From Hellea sp039977295 (GTDB lineage Bacteria > Pseudomonadota > Alphaproteobacteria > Caulobacterales > Maricaulaceae), in assembly GCA_039977295.1 (NCBI GenBank), contig JBDWDN010000004.1, positions 1 to 64,000 on the forward strand: DNA of 64,000 nucleotides. The letters run 5' to 3'. This document shows positions 48,457 to 57,596 of this stretch, piece by piece. A program made the position numbers and the translations under genes. The first letter of the stretch is position 1. Every line of letters starts with the position of its first letter. The notes beneath the pieces are model-generated. The model did not search any database and was not told the origin of the DNA. It was given only the letters and a program-made list of their open reading frames with translations.

Positions 48457-50754
48457 ATGCTACCGCTTATGAGTGTGGATCCTAATATAAAGTCCAAGCC
48501 GCCTAAGTTAATGCGCGCCATTCGCGCGGCTATGGAGGGGACGGAATCGGTTCAAGAACGGCTGGATGACTTTGTTCAGGCGATTTCCAAAGCTATGCGG
48601 GTTAAGGTGGCTTCAATCTATTTGTTCCGCCAAGGCGAGGACTTAGAGTTATCCGCCACGCAGGGCTTGAAAAAATCAGCGGTTCATAAAACGCGTTTAA
48701 AGCCCGGTGAAGGTTTGGTCGGGCATGTGGCTCTGACGGCGAGGCCGCTAAATTTGGCAGATGCGCCCAGCCACCCGCTATTTTCCTACCGCCCCGAAAC
48801 AGGCGAAGATCCTTTTAGTTCATTCCTCGGCGTCCCTATTTTGCGAGGCGGGCGTACGCTCGGCGTTTTGGTCGTGCAGTCCAGAAAAGCCCGGCTTTTC
48901 AATGAAGAGGAAGTGGAAGATTTGCTCACCGTTGCCATGGTTTTGGCTGAAATCATTATTGATGACGAACGCGTTGGCGGTAAAAAAGCGGCGCTGAAGG
49001 GGATTTCTCTCGCGCCCGTCAAACCCGAAACTGTTATCGGTAAGTCTTTCGCCAGCGGCCTTGTCGAGGGGCATGCTTATTTGCATATGCCGCCGGTTGC
49101 GCCCGCTAATATGCTCGCGGATAATATCGCGGCGGAGGTTATTCGCTTGGAGGAGGGCGTTGCCCATCTTCGCGCCTCTGTTGACGCCATGGTGGCAGGC
49201 GACACGGCCAAACTCTCCCGCGCCAGTAAAGATATTTACGAAACCTACCGCATGTTTGCCTATGACCGTAAATGGGTGAACCGTTTACGAGAAGCCGTGC
49301 ATTCTGGTTTGACGGCCGAAGCCGCGGTTGAGCGGGTGCGCAATGAACATCGCGCCAGGCTGATGAAATCTAAGGACCCCTATTTACGCGCTCGTTTGCA
49401 TGATCTTGAAGATTTGGCGAACCGCCTATTACGGGCTTTGTCCGGCGAAGCTTTAGGGCCAGGAAATAAGAATATTTCCGACGACGCTATCATCTTTGCC
49501 CGCGAAATCGGACCCGCAGAACTGCTCGATTATGACCGGGATAAATTACGCGGCATTGTACTGGAAGAAGGCTCTGTCTCGTCACATACGGCCATTATTT
49601 GCCGCGCTATCGGCATCCCGCTTATTGGCCGCGCGGAAGGCGTGCTTGATGTGATTGAAACGGGCGACCCTGTTCTGCTCGATGGTCAAGACGGCATCGC
49701 TTATATCCGTCCGCTTGAGACACAAATCGCTGGTTTTACGATGCGCAAAAACATTCGCAGCGAGATGAGCCGCGCTTATGAAGCCATGAAATTTACGCCG
49801 GCCAAGACGCTGGATGGCCAGAGGATTTCCTTACAGTTAAATGCGGGTCTTTTAGTAGATCTGCCGCAGCTCGATCAGGCGGGCGCAGATGGTATCGGCC
49901 TGTTCAGAACAGAGTTTCAGTTCATGGTTAGCGAATTTATGCCCCGCTTAAGAGAGCAAACTGAGCTTTACCGCAAGGCAATAGAAGCGGCAGGACAGCG
50001 CCCCGTGACCTTTCGCACTTTGGATTTGGGCGGCGATAAAATTCTGCCTTATATGGATCCCGTGCCCGAGGAAAACCCAGCCATTGGGTGGCGCGCCATT
50101 CGCATTGCTTTGGACCGCCCGGGCCTAATGCGCTATCAAATTCGCGCCCTTGTTGCGGCCGGAGCCGGACGACATCTGAAAGTCATGTTCCCCATGGTGA
50201 CGGTAGTTGATGAATTTATCGAGGCGCGAGCCCTATTTAACCGTGAAGTTGAGCGCGCGAAAAAACTGGGCCTTGAACTTCCGCAAAAAATAGAAGTCGG
50301 CGTGATGTTGGAGACGCCCTCATTAGCCTGGCAAATTATGGCCGTGTGTGATCACGCTGACTTTGTTTCAGTAGGCGCGAATGATCTCATGCAATTCTTC
50401 TTTGCCGCTGACCGCGATAATGCACGCGTCTCGGACCGCTACGACCCGCTTCATCCAGCTGCAGTATCAATTCTAAAATTCATCGCAGATGGCTGTAAAC
50501 GTGCTGGCGTGCCGGCCTCAGTCTGTGGCGCCATTGCAGGGCGGCCGCTCGAGGCTATAACTCTCGTCGCTATGGGTTATAATCAACTTTCAATGCCCGT
50601 TACAGGGATTGGACCCGTGAAAAGCGCGATCCTTAAACTTGACGCTGAGAAACTTCGCAAAAAATTAGAGCCACATATTACAATTAACTCGCGGCTCTCG
50701 ACTTTGCGCGATATTGTCCGTGAGTTTTGTTTGGAAGAAGGTATTCCGATTTAA
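48457..50754 (+). CDS. ptsP: Phosphoenolpyruvate-protein phosphotransferase PtsP (EI-Ntr)
   Basis: A 765-residue protein from ATG 48457 (48469 also possible). Residues about 30-165 are a GAF domain (VKVASIYLFRQGEDLELSA, LGVPILRGGRTLGVLVVQ). The PTS enzyme I part follows: helical HPr-binding domain, the phospho-His loop GSVSSHTAIICRAIGIP, and the PEP-binding barrel with GIGLFRTEFQFM, FRTLDLGGDK, GVMLETPSLAW and SVGANDLMQFFFAADRDN. EI-Ntr starts the nitrogen PTS cascade and senses glutamine through GAF. It stands alone. Confidence 0.96.
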   Translation: MLPLMSVDPNIKSKPPKLMRAIRAAMEGTESVQERLDDFVQAISKAMRVKVASIYLFRQGEDLELSATQGLKKSAVHKTRLKPGEGLVGHVALTARPLNLADAPSHPLFSYRPETGEDPFSSFLGVPILRGGRTLGVLVVQSRKARLFNEEEVEDLLTVAMVLAEIIIDDERVGGKKAALKGISLAPVKPETVIGKSFASGLVEGHAYLHMPPVAPANMLADNIAAEVIRLEEGVAHLRASVDAMVAGDTAKLSRASKDIYETYRMFAYDRKWVNRLREAVHSGLTAEAAVERVRNEHRARLMKSKDPYLRARLHDLEDLANRLLRALSGEALGPGNKNISDDAIIFAREIGPAELLDYDRDKLRGIVLEEGSVSSHTAIICRAIGIPLIGRAEGVLDVIETGDPVLLDGQDGIAYIRPLETQIAGFTMRKNIRSEMSRAYEAMKFTPAKTLDGQRISLQLNAGLLVDLPQLDQAGADGIGLFRTEFQFMVSEFMPRLREQTELYRKAIEAAGQRPVTFRTLDLGGDKILPYMDPVPEENPAIGWRAIRIALDRPGLMRYQIRALVAAGAGRHLKVMFPMVTVVDEFIEARALFNREVERAKKLGLELPQKIEVGVMLETPSLAWQIMAVCDHADFVSVGANDLMQFFFAADRDNARVSDRYDPLHPAAVSILKFIADGCKRAGVPASVCGAIAGRPLEAITLVAMGYNQLSMPVTGIGPVKSAILKLDAEKLRKKLEPHITINSRLSTLRDIVREFCLEEGIPI

Positions 50755-50785
50755 GGGTTTGTAGCAATGCCGGGAAAGCCAGATA

Positions 50786-51007
50786 TTAGGTACTATCGAT
50801 ACCAATGATAAATTCGAGTAAGCTTAGCTCTTCATCCCATTTAGCTTGAATAACATCAGTCATATCAATGGCCGCCGCATCAGCTTGATTACTGTAGTGC
50901 GGGGTGATTTCTAGAAAAATGTCATCAGCGTCTTCTTTACTTTCATGAAAGTTCAGGACATTTTTCTTAAACCAATCAGCTAAATCATTAAGCTCTTGAA
51001 CCTGCAT
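50786..51007 (-). CDS. Small hypothetical acidic protein
   Basis: A 73-residue, strongly acidic protein (ELNDLADWFKKNVLNF, SKEDADDIFLEITPHY, DEELSLLEFIIGIDST) with no signal or transmembrane segment. No family recognised; predicted mixed alpha/beta with a hydrophobic C-terminus. It lies 45 bp before the M49-like gene stop, on the same strand, and could share its transcript. Confidence 0.5.
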   Translation of the reverse strand: MQVQELNDLADWFKKNVLNFHESKEDADDIFLEITPHYSNQADAAAIDMTDVIQAKWDEELSLLEFIIGIDST

Positions 51008-51052
51008 AAAAACCTATTCTGTATGGGGCTAACCCAAGCGAGTCCTTACGGA

Positions 51053-52741
51053 CTAAATCCCGTTAGGATAAATGGGACGAATGTCATAGGGAATATCACT
51101 TAAATTTCCTAAGACCGTTTTCGCCTCTTTATCCAGCGGTAAATACTGATCCAAAAATGCTTTCGCTGCGTCGTAATTACCATCGCCTTGGAGGCGCACA
51201 ATTTTGCCTGTTAAGTCAGAGATGGCTTGCTCCAGCTTTACGAAATCAATTTCAAAACGCTCTTGTTTCGGGAGCCATTTAACGGCGCCGACTTCGCGGT
51301 AGTAATTATATTGAAAGGCTGCGCCTTTGGCATGAGCTGCGCCCGTACCAAAACGCATGGAGCGGAACTTGCCTGTGAAATAGGTTGCGAGGAAAGCTTC
51401 TTTACCAGCGATGTCGAGCTCGCCGCGTTCCATCATATAGAGGATATTATAAGCGCCCATGACGTCAGCTTTGCCTTCTTCAATACCAGAGGCAAGTTCT
51501 TTGAACTGGGCATTCACAGTTGTTTCAACACCGTCCACTGTAATAATTCCGGGCCCTAGCGAATGAGAGAGCTCATGGAAGAGCGTATTATTGCTCATCC
51601 ATTTTTTAGCGGTCAGTTTTGCTTGGCCCGCTACCAGAACGCGCTCGCCAATAGGGGCTAAGATACGATCATATTTTGCGCCGAGGACATTTTTCAGGAT
51701 AACTTTTTTCGCGCCCTTAGCCTTACGAACGCGCTCATCATTAGGCAAATTAAAGGCAATTGTCTGAACCCCGTTCTCATTGTCTCCGCCGCCGTGTACT
51801 TGGTAGGTTACAGCTATTGGCGATTCAAATCCCCGTCCAAAATTCTTGTATTTTTCTTCAACAGGAAGGTTTGCTTCCATGTCTTTGAGGAAGTCTTTAT
51901 ATTTGGCGAGCGCTTTGGACTCGTCTGGGTTTTTAATTGTCACGAAGCTTTCAAAAGCTGTCTTATAGCCAAATAATTTATCATCATAAACTTCGTAAGG
52001 GCCAATGGCGACTTCGATATTACCTGTTAAATCCATCCAGGCCATTTCCGATTGATAGTAATCATCGCGCATGAAAGACATTCTGCGCATTTGTAGAAAC
52101 CGCTTCAGTTTCGCGTCATCCGTTAACAGCGCGGCTTCAGCCATTAATTTTCCTGCTGCCACGAGCCTTTGGCGGTATTCAATTGAATAAGGCACGGCGA
52201 CGAGTTTACCGGCTTTGCGACGGATAACTGTGTAGCCAGATTTAAAGGCCTCTTCATCTTCGGGATTCGCTAAAATATGATCCTCAAATTCCTGCTTGGT
52301 CATATCGGCAGGGTAGAATCCTGCGCCTTCAGGGCAGGGTGTTTCGCCGTAAAAGACATGGCCATCTTCTAGCCCGTCACAGACACCGAAATGCAGATCA
52401 AACATATTGAGCAGAAGCTCTTTGTCAGGGCGATCACTGGCCACGATTTCGGCGCGGATTTCAGGGTTGCGCGTGTTGAGCTGCAATAGATAAATTTCAG
52501 AGAGAATTTTGCTGGCTTCAATTAATTTATTAACTGCGGCGCGATCCCCTTCGGACAGGAAAGACGTGTCCGGGTTCATTTGAACTTCGGCAAATTTCTC
52601 ATATTGCCTCGAAAGGTTATAGCCTTGCTCTACTGGCGGGGCCTTTACAACTTCGACGGGGTCTATTTCGACTTCATTTTTGGGGCCGCAAGCGGTTAGC
52701 AAAGCGGCAGTCGCAAGAGAGCAAAGTAGAAGTGAACGCAT
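51053..52741 (-). CDS. Zinc metallopeptidase lipoprotein (DPP III / M49-like)
   Basis: A 562-residue lipoprotein (lipobox LTAC, followed by GPKNEVEIDP). The central domain is long and helical. The zinc site is NNTLFHELSHSLGPG (HExxH) with a downstream GIEEGKADVMGAY (EExKAD, third ligand and helper Glu) as in peptidase-M49-related proteins; classic DPP III has HExxxH. It probably cleaves peptides in the periplasm. The C-terminal portion (YNYYREVGAVKWLPKQERFEI) supports the M49-like group. Function beyond peptidase is inferred. Confidence 0.8.
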   Translation of the reverse strand: MRSLLLCSLATAALLTACGPKNEVEIDPVEVVKAPPVEQGYNLSRQYEKFAEVQMNPDTSFLSEGDRAAVNKLIEASKILSEIYLLQLNTRNPEIRAEIVASDRPDKELLLNMFDLHFGVCDGLEDGHVFYGETPCPEGAGFYPADMTKQEFEDHILANPEDEEAFKSGYTVIRRKAGKLVAVPYSIEYRQRLVAAGKLMAEAALLTDDAKLKRFLQMRRMSFMRDDYYQSEMAWMDLTGNIEVAIGPYEVYDDKLFGYKTAFESFVTIKNPDESKALAKYKDFLKDMEANLPVEEKYKNFGRGFESPIAVTYQVHGGGDNENGVQTIAFNLPNDERVRKAKGAKKVILKNVLGAKYDRILAPIGERVLVAGQAKLTAKKWMSNNTLFHELSHSLGPGIITVDGVETTVNAQFKELASGIEEGKADVMGAYNILYMMERGELDIAGKEAFLATYFTGKFRSMRFGTGAAHAKGAAFQYNYYREVGAVKWLPKQERFEIDFVKLEQAISDLTGKIVRLQGDGNYDAAKAFLDQYLPLDKEAKTVLGNLSDIPYDIRPIYPNGI

Positions 52742-52840
52742 GTCAAAAGTCCCATAAAGTTATTGGCGGTTATTTAACTGATTTGCCGCAGAATGATAAG
52801 GGCAAACCCTAGAATTATGGCTAGGATAAGGCTTGCAGCC

Positions 52841-53278
52841 CTATAATAGCTGCTCGGTTATTTTTCGGGCGAGGTTTTGCAAGTCGTCCATATTTGCCAT
52901 AGCGCCGTCGCTGCCATGGGCCCCTAGCGCCTTACCGTCATAGCGCGGAATAATGTGAACATGGGTATGAAACACTGTTTGCCCAGCTGGCGCGCCGTTA
53001 AATTGCGTGATGACAATGCCGTCAGGCTTTAGCGCCGCTTCTACCGCTTTTGCGATACGCTGCACCGCGCCAAATAAGCGGCCAATATCTTTGGCGTTGG
53101 TCTCCAGTAAATTGCGGGATGGCGCTTTGGGGATGACAAGAACATGACCTTCGGATTGGGGAAAGGCATCCATAATTGAGAGAACATTCGAGTCCTCATA
53201 TACTTTAACGCAAGGTATATCGCCGCGCATAATTTTAGCGAAGATATTTTGGTCGTCATAGGATCCGTGAAGGCTCAT
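52841..53278 (-). CDS. HIT-family nucleotide hydrolase (HinT-like)
   Basis: A 145-residue histidine-triad protein. NIFAKIMRGDIPCVKVYED is the typical start, EGHVLVIPKAPSRNLLE the middle, and HTHVHIIPRYDG the HxHxH active site. HIT proteins hydrolyse AMP-lysine and related adenylates. The start overlaps the stop of the following upstream gene by 4 bp, so it is in an operon with 53275-54911. Confidence 0.92.
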   Translation of the reverse strand: MSLHGSYDDQNIFAKIMRGDIPCVKVYEDSNVLSIMDAFPQSEGHVLVIPKAPSRNLLETNAKDIGRLFGAVQRIAKAVEAALKPDGIVITQFNGAPAGQTVFHTHVHIIPRYDGKALGAHGSDGAMANMDDLQNLARKITEQLL

Positions 53279-53766
53279 GCGGTTTCTCTTAATTTTGGTA
53301 CAGCGATATGTTTAGCGTGAAGTAACATCAATGGAACGAAAACCCAAACCCCCGTAAGCATAGTAATGTCTAATCCATTTTGGACGACATCTAAGATCGA
53401 AAAGCCCATATCTATCAACCAAATGATCATGAGTAGCTCTGGCGCTAGGAAAAGCATCGGTAGGAATATACCAGAGGCGAGCCCGAAGAGTGTTGCGCGT
53501 TTCCACATGCCAAATCGACGTGGCCTTATAGGGTCGAAATCTGTGATAGGGGCGGACTGCTGATCAGTAAGGAATTTTTTAGCGGATAAGAGTTCCTGTT
53601 CTGGAATGAGCAAAATGATGCCGCCAAATGCCATGAGCTGTAGAGCGGCTATATGGGCATGATGATAGTTCTGAAAGCTAGGGTGAAAGCCGCCCGCTTC
53701 CAAAACTGAAAAAATAACACAGGCTTCTGGGAGGTTATTATATTGACCAAATATTACAGCTTTCAA
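53275..53766 (-). CDS. DUF2007-like membrane protein
   Basis: A 163-residue protein. Residues 1-70 (MKAVIFGQYNNLPEACVIFSV, FHPSFQNYHHAHIAALQLMA, PEQELLSAKKFL) resemble the DUF2007 ferredoxin-like putative signal-transducing domain. Two to three transmembrane helices follow (about 88-130 and 138-152). It overlaps the HIT gene and the GNAT gene (4 bp each), so all three are co-translated. Function unknown. Confidence 0.6.
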   Translation of the reverse strand: MKAVIFGQYNNLPEACVIFSVLEAGGFHPSFQNYHHAHIAALQLMAFGGIILLIPEQELLSAKKFLTDQQSAPITDFDPIRPRRFGMWKRATLFGLASGIFLPMLFLAPELLMIIWLIDMGFSILDVVQNGLDITMLTGVWVFVPLMLLHAKHIAVPKLRETA

Positions 53767-54911
53767 GGCGTTCCACTCTTTCTAAACGGCGTATGTTTGC
53801 TTAGCACATTTATGTCATGCTGAACAGCACGGCGTTCTCGGGACAGGTAATCTTCGACGGCGTCGCGTAATCCGGGATGGGCAAGGTAATGAGCCGAATG
53901 TGTGGCGACGGGCTCATAGCCTCGGGCTAATTTATGCTCGCCTTGTGCGCCTGCTTCGACCCTAGGCAATCCAAGCTCTATACCCGCTTCAATGGCTTGA
54001 TAATAGCAGAGCTCAAAATGCAAAAATGGTTTATGGGCGAGGCATCCCCAATTACGTCCATATAATGCGTCAGAGCCGATATAGTTCAGGGCCGCCGCGA
54101 TGGGCGTAACGCCGTCAAACGCCATCACTAAAATAATGTCATCGCGCATTGTCTCTTGCATTAAATCGAAAAAGGCGCGGGTCAGATAGGGCCGACCCCA
54201 TTTTCGCTGTGAGGTATCCTGATAGCATTGCCAGAAAACATCCCAATGCACAGGTTTTAAATCATCCCCTGAGAGGCGTTTTATCGTGATGCCGTCCTGC
54301 GCGGCGGCGCGTTCCTTGCGGATATTTTTGCGCTTGCGAGAGGCGAGCGATCCAATGAAATCATCAAAACTTTCGTAACCGCGATTAATGAAATGAAATT
54401 GACGATCTTCGCGATGCGCAAAGCCTGTTTCTGTAAGTAGAGATAAATCCTCAACTTGTAGAAATGTCAAATGCGCGCCCGAATAGCCCCAATCCCGACA
54501 GGCCTGTATCATCGTTGAGATCAAACCCGTTTTTGCATCTTTTGTTTTTGCGAGAAGGCGAGGCCCAGTCGCAGGCGTAAAGGGGACACAGCTTTGTAAT
54601 TTGGGATAATAATCTCCGCCAGCACGGGACAAGGCATCGGCCCAGCCATGATCAAACACATATTCGCCTTGGCTATGCGTTTTCGCGTAGAGCGGCGCGC
54701 AGCCAAGAGCTGTTCCGCTCTCATCCTCAAGCCAGATATGCCGCGGCGCCCAGCCTGTTTCCTCTGTGGCAGAGCCGCTCTCTTCGCAAGCATTGAGGAA
54801 CCGCCAAGAAAGAAATGGATGCTGACCCTCTGGTAAATGGGCATCCCACTCGGATTCAGAGACATCATTTATACGAGTCAGAATTCGAGCGGTAAAATGA
54901 GGGAGAGGCAT
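53763..54911 (-). CDS. GNAT/FemAB-type acyltransferase (DUF482)
   Basis: A 382-residue protein: FLSWRFLNACEESGSA near the start, GWAPRHIWLEDESG, YVFDHGWADALSRAG, RKRKNIRKERAAA and the C-terminal GLPRVEAGAQGEHKLARGYEPVATHSAHYL, the set of motifs of the DUF482 peptidoglycan-biosynthesis/recognition family (two GNAT folds). These are thought to aminoacylate or acylate cell-wall or lipid substrates. Operon with DUF2007-like and HIT genes. Confidence 0.85.
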   Translation of the reverse strand: MPLPHFTARILTRINDVSESEWDAHLPEGQHPFLSWRFLNACEESGSATEETGWAPRHIWLEDESGTALGCAPLYAKTHSQGEYVFDHGWADALSRAGGDYYPKLQSCVPFTPATGPRLLAKTKDAKTGLISTMIQACRDWGYSGAHLTFLQVEDLSLLTETGFAHREDRQFHFINRGYESFDDFIGSLASRKRKNIRKERAAAQDGITIKRLSGDDLKPVHWDVFWQCYQDTSQRKWGRPYLTRAFFDLMQETMRDDIILVMAFDGVTPIAAALNYIGSDALYGRNWGCLAHKPFLHFELCYYQAIEAGIELGLPRVEAGAQGEHKLARGYEPVATHSAHYLAHPGLRDAVEDYLSRERRAVQHDINVLSKHTPFRKSGTP

Positions 54912-54953
54912 GACCTCTTATAGGCACAGCCAGCGTTGAAAGTCGCGGAAAAT

Positions 54954-55265
54954 CTAGCGGCTCGCGGGCACAAGCATACCTGCTAGGGCTCCAACCGCCG
55001 TTCCAAGCGTAATCATAAGAAACTCAGGTGTATCTTTGGTTGTCCCAATAGCGATGCATAATGCGCCTAACACAATCACTAACGCGATCGCAGCAATGGA
55101 CCCTACAGCAATCCAATAGACTTTCGTGTTTGGAACTTCAAAGTTCTGAACGGCCTCTTCCATCGCTTTCCCGGCTTTTTCTTTTTCTGTTTCGCTTAGA
55201 GTTGTATCGGCGGTAATAGCCGCGCGAGCATTGTTCAAAAGCTGGCGTTTTTGATTCTCATTCAT
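54954..55265 (-). CDS. Small two-helix membrane protein
   Basis: ATG 55265 (MNENQKRQLLNNARAAI) follows GGAG; 103 residues. A charged helix (SETEKEKAGKAMEEAVQNF) is followed by two transmembrane helices (VYWIAVGSIAAIALVIVLGALCIAI and FLMITLGTAVGALAGMLVP). No known family. Gene-free bases 55278-55338 include a GCGTGAC..GTCACGC hairpin. Confidence 0.6.
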   Translation of the reverse strand: MNENQKRQLLNNARAAITADTTLSETEKEKAGKAMEEAVQNFEVPNTKVYWIAVGSIAAIALVIVLGALCIAIGTTKDTPEFLMITLGTAVGALAGMLVPASR

Positions 55266-55338
55266 TTTGATCTCCATAAAAGGTCATAATGAATGAGATG
55301 TTTTTAGGTTGGCGTGACCAGCGTCACGCGAGAGAAAA

Positions 55339-55800
55339 TTAGATAATCTCAAAAATCGCGTCGATTTCGACGGCCACATCAAGGGGCAAGCTCGGCGCGG
55401 AGACGGCAAAACGTGCGTGGCGTCCTGCCTCGCCAAAGACTGCAACCATGATGTCAGAACATCCATTGATAACTTTAGGAATATCGGCTTGCGTGGCCGT
55501 CGGCAAAGCCTGCACGAAGCCGCCCAATTTTACAATGCGCGCGACGCGGGAGAGGTCCCCGCCGCAAGCGGCTTTCATTTGCGCGATGAGGTTAAGCGCG
55601 GAGAGCTTGGCCGCTTCTTGCCCTTGCTCAACGGTCAAATCTTCGCCGAGACGTCCGCCAATAAGGGTATCGCCAATTTTCGAGATTTGGCCTGATATAA
55701 AGACCATATTTCCGCTAATGACATAGGGCACATAATTAGCCACGGGCGCAGCTGCATCAGGAAGGGTGAGGCCTAATTCTTTGAGGCGATTTTCAATCAT
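55339..55800 (-). CDS. RidA (YjgF/UK114) family protein
   Basis: ATG 55800 (MIENRLKELGLTLPDAAAPVANYVPY) gives 153 residues, the longer 'LEU-like' RidA form. Motifs: VISGNMVFISGQI, GGRLGEDLTVEQGQEAA, VARIVKLGGFVQ and GRHARFAVSAPSLPLDVAVEIDAI. The conserved Arg for imine hydrolysis is in HARFAVSA. RidA enzymes hydrolyse reactive enamines/imines. Its start lies inside the end of the zinc-ribbon membrane gene (8 bp). Confidence 0.88.
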   Translation of the reverse strand: MIENRLKELGLTLPDAAAPVANYVPYVISGNMVFISGQISKIGDTLIGGRLGEDLTVEQGQEAAKLSALNLIAQMKAACGGDLSRVARIVKLGGFVQALPTATQADIPKVINGCSDIMVAVFGEAGRHARFAVSAPSLPLDVAVEIDAIFEII

Positions 55801-56218
55801 ATCCAACATCCGCGTAAGATTTATGGGATCGATCCGTTGTGAACCGCCCGAGTTTCCAGTGTAGTATTTTGTGAATAAAGCGGCCAATTATTGTTCCCAG
55901 GATTACCCCGCCAACCAGGGGCCACGTCGAATAACGCGTATAACCTGGGCCGTGTTCGATAATGGGCATAACGACGTTAATCCCTCCGAAAATAACTAGC
56001 CCAATTAAGACTGAAAATAAAACGGCCGCGACGCGTAAAATCATACTTTCGGGGGGGGCCAAATAATTGGGCTCCGTGCAGCGAAAGCATGAGAATGTAT
56101 TTCCGCGCAATTTTACGAAAAACGTTGTGAGTTCGTGAAATCCAAAAGGTTCGCCGCAATTTTCACACTGATGTCCTTTATGCAGGTGGTCGACCCCAAT
56201 TTCATTATCCTTGGCCAT
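55793..56218 (-). CDS. Zinc-ribbon membrane protein
   Basis: A 141-residue protein. Two CxxC pairs (QCENCGEPF, FSCFRCTEPN) form a zinc ribbon at residues about 17-50, followed by two transmembrane helices (ILRVAAVLFSVLIGLVIFGGI and WPLVGGVILGTIIGRFI). It resembles CXXC-20-type small membrane proteins. Overlaps RidA start by 8 bp; no function known. Confidence 0.62.
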   Translation of the reverse strand: MAKDNEIGVDHLHKGHQCENCGEPFGFHELTTFFVKLRGNTFSCFRCTEPNYLAPPESMILRVAAVLFSVLIGLVIFGGINVVMPIIEHGPGYTRYSTWPLVGGVILGTIIGRFIHKILHWKLGRFTTDRSHKSYADVGYD

Positions 56219-56225
56219 ATTTCCC

Positions 56226-56639
56226 CTATTTATCCAAATGATATGTCAGCGTTTTACCAATACATATCGCTAATATATCGCGGGGCAAGGGCTCATTCAA
56301 ATTGAGCCAAATGGCGCGTGTCCCTTCGAAACTTAGCTCATCTGCAAACATATCCTGAAAACTTTGGATAAGTGTTGTTTTGCAATTTACAAATAGACCC
56401 ATTTTATGGGGACGTTTCTCTTTCCAATCAAACCGAAGTGTCGTGCCGCTTTTGGTGACCTCAGTCAGATAAGCGGGTTCGCGCCATTTTAGCGTTTCAG
56501 TTAGAGCTCCAATACGGGCGTCTTGCGCGGCCGTCTTTAGAATGAGCGCGCGTAAGTCCAGAGCATATTCTTGCGCGAGCGCCGGATAGCATTTGATGAC
56601 ATCTGCTACAGGCGTTGCTATGGTGGGGCTGGACGTCAT
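56226..56639 (-). CDS. DUF1801-family protein
   Basis: A 137-residue protein with LRALILKTAAQDARIGALTETLKWREPAYL split across the DUF1801 core; WREPAY and RPHKMGLFVNCKT are typical of this YdhG/DUF1801 group related to SCP2-like folds. It is 8 bp from the zinc-ribbon gene start, probably in the same minus-strand operon, and divergent from the nitroreductase gene. Biochemical role unknown. Confidence 0.78.
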   Translation of the reverse strand: MTSSPTIATPVADVIKCYPALAQEYALDLRALILKTAAQDARIGALTETLKWREPAYLTEVTKSGTTLRFDWKEKRPHKMGLFVNCKTTLIQSFQDMFADELSFEGTRAIWLNLNEPLPRDILAICIGKTLTYHLDK

Positions 56640-56672
56640 TATAGCTCATAGCTTATAGGAAGGACTGCCCGC

Positions 56673-57284
56673 ATGCCAGAGTCTAACGAGATTTTACCTT
56701 TGCCTAAAGTCAATGAAGCCGTGTCTGAGTTTCTCAAAAACCGCCGGTCTAATTTGGCCAAAGCGATGGGAGCCCCAGGCCCTAGCGGCGCGCAACTTGA
56801 TGAATTTCTAACGATTGCGGCCCGTGTCCCCGATCACCGTAAACTTGCGCCGTGGCGCTTCATTATATTTCAAGGTAAGGCCCGTGCGGATTTCGGACAG
56901 CATATAGCAGCGGCCTTTATGAAATCTAACCCCGACATGCCGCAAGACCGCGCAATCTTTGAAGGGCAGCGGTTTTTGCGCGCGCCCGCGGTGGTGGCTG
57001 TTATCTCTAGTCCAAAAGATTGCTTGCGGGGCACACCCGAATGGGAACAGGTTTTATCTTCTGGAGCCGCCTGTTTTAACATGTGTTTGGCGGCGCAAGC
57101 GGCGGGGTTTGGGGCGCAGTGGCTGACGGAATGGTATGCCTATGACGCAGATGTTCAATTGGCTTTGGGGCTGTCAGAACGGGAAAAAGTCGCGGGATTT
57201 ATCTATATGGGAACACCAGCGGAGCCGCCCAAGGAACGCGTTCGTCCGGATACTCAAATGCTAACCACCCATTGGGGAACATAA
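56673..57284 (+). CDS. Nitroreductase-family FMN oxidoreductase (YdjA-like)
   Basis: A 203-residue NfsB/YdjA-like protein: FLKNRRSNLAK (FMN-binding Arg pattern), LDEFLTIAARVPDHRKLAPWRFII, SSGAACFNMCLAAQAAGFGAQWLTEW (FMN isoalloxazine contact) and GFIYMGTPAEPPKERVRP. It uses NAD(P)H to reduce nitro or quinone-like compounds. Divergent from DUF1801. Confidence 0.9.
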   Translation: MPESNEILPLPKVNEAVSEFLKNRRSNLAKAMGAPGPSGAQLDEFLTIAARVPDHRKLAPWRFIIFQGKARADFGQHIAAAFMKSNPDMPQDRAIFEGQRFLRAPAVVAVISSPKDCLRGTPEWEQVLSSGAACFNMCLAAQAAGFGAQWLTEWYAYDADVQLALGLSEREKVAGFIYMGTPAEPPKERVRPDTQMLTTHWGT

Positions 57285-57432
57285 CCCTCATCTCTGAATG
57301 ATTATGCGTCAATGAGGGATTGGATCTTTTAATACTGTTCCTCAGTGGGAGAAAATTCTGTTTACAACCCGAAAAAAGTGTATTTTTTTGCGAAATGACG
57401 TTTTTGTGGCATGACAGGTGAGAAAATTATGT

Positions 57433-57515
57433 TATAGACATATATGGTCTATCCAATAGGTGTGACCCGAACCCCGTGTTTCCACGCGCCCCGTGAGACC
57501 GGGGTTCACTTTTTT
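57433..57515 (+). ncRNA. Candidate small RNA before the MBL gene
   Basis: In the 312-bp gap after the nitroreductase, an inverted repeat ATAGAC-ATATATG-GTCTAT (57434-57452) is followed by a perfect intrinsic terminator (57469-57515), and a TTGTGG-N18-TATGTT promoter-like pair lies just upstream (about 57403-57432). No coding frame occurs between them, so a short transcript of about 80 nt is plausible. The alternative is that the terminator simply ends a nitroreductase readthrough transcript. Confidence 0.35.
57469..57515 (+). terminator. Intrinsic terminator
   Basis: GAACCCCG pairs with CGGGGTTC, with an inner GTTTC..GAGAC extension, followed by AC and T6 (57510-57515). Confidence 0.85.
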
Positions 57516-57596
57516 CAGCAAGCCTCAGGATCCATATCCGTGAAATTATTAGGTTCTTAGCCTAGTCAATGCTGCAAAAAAGCGTATGACAAATCT

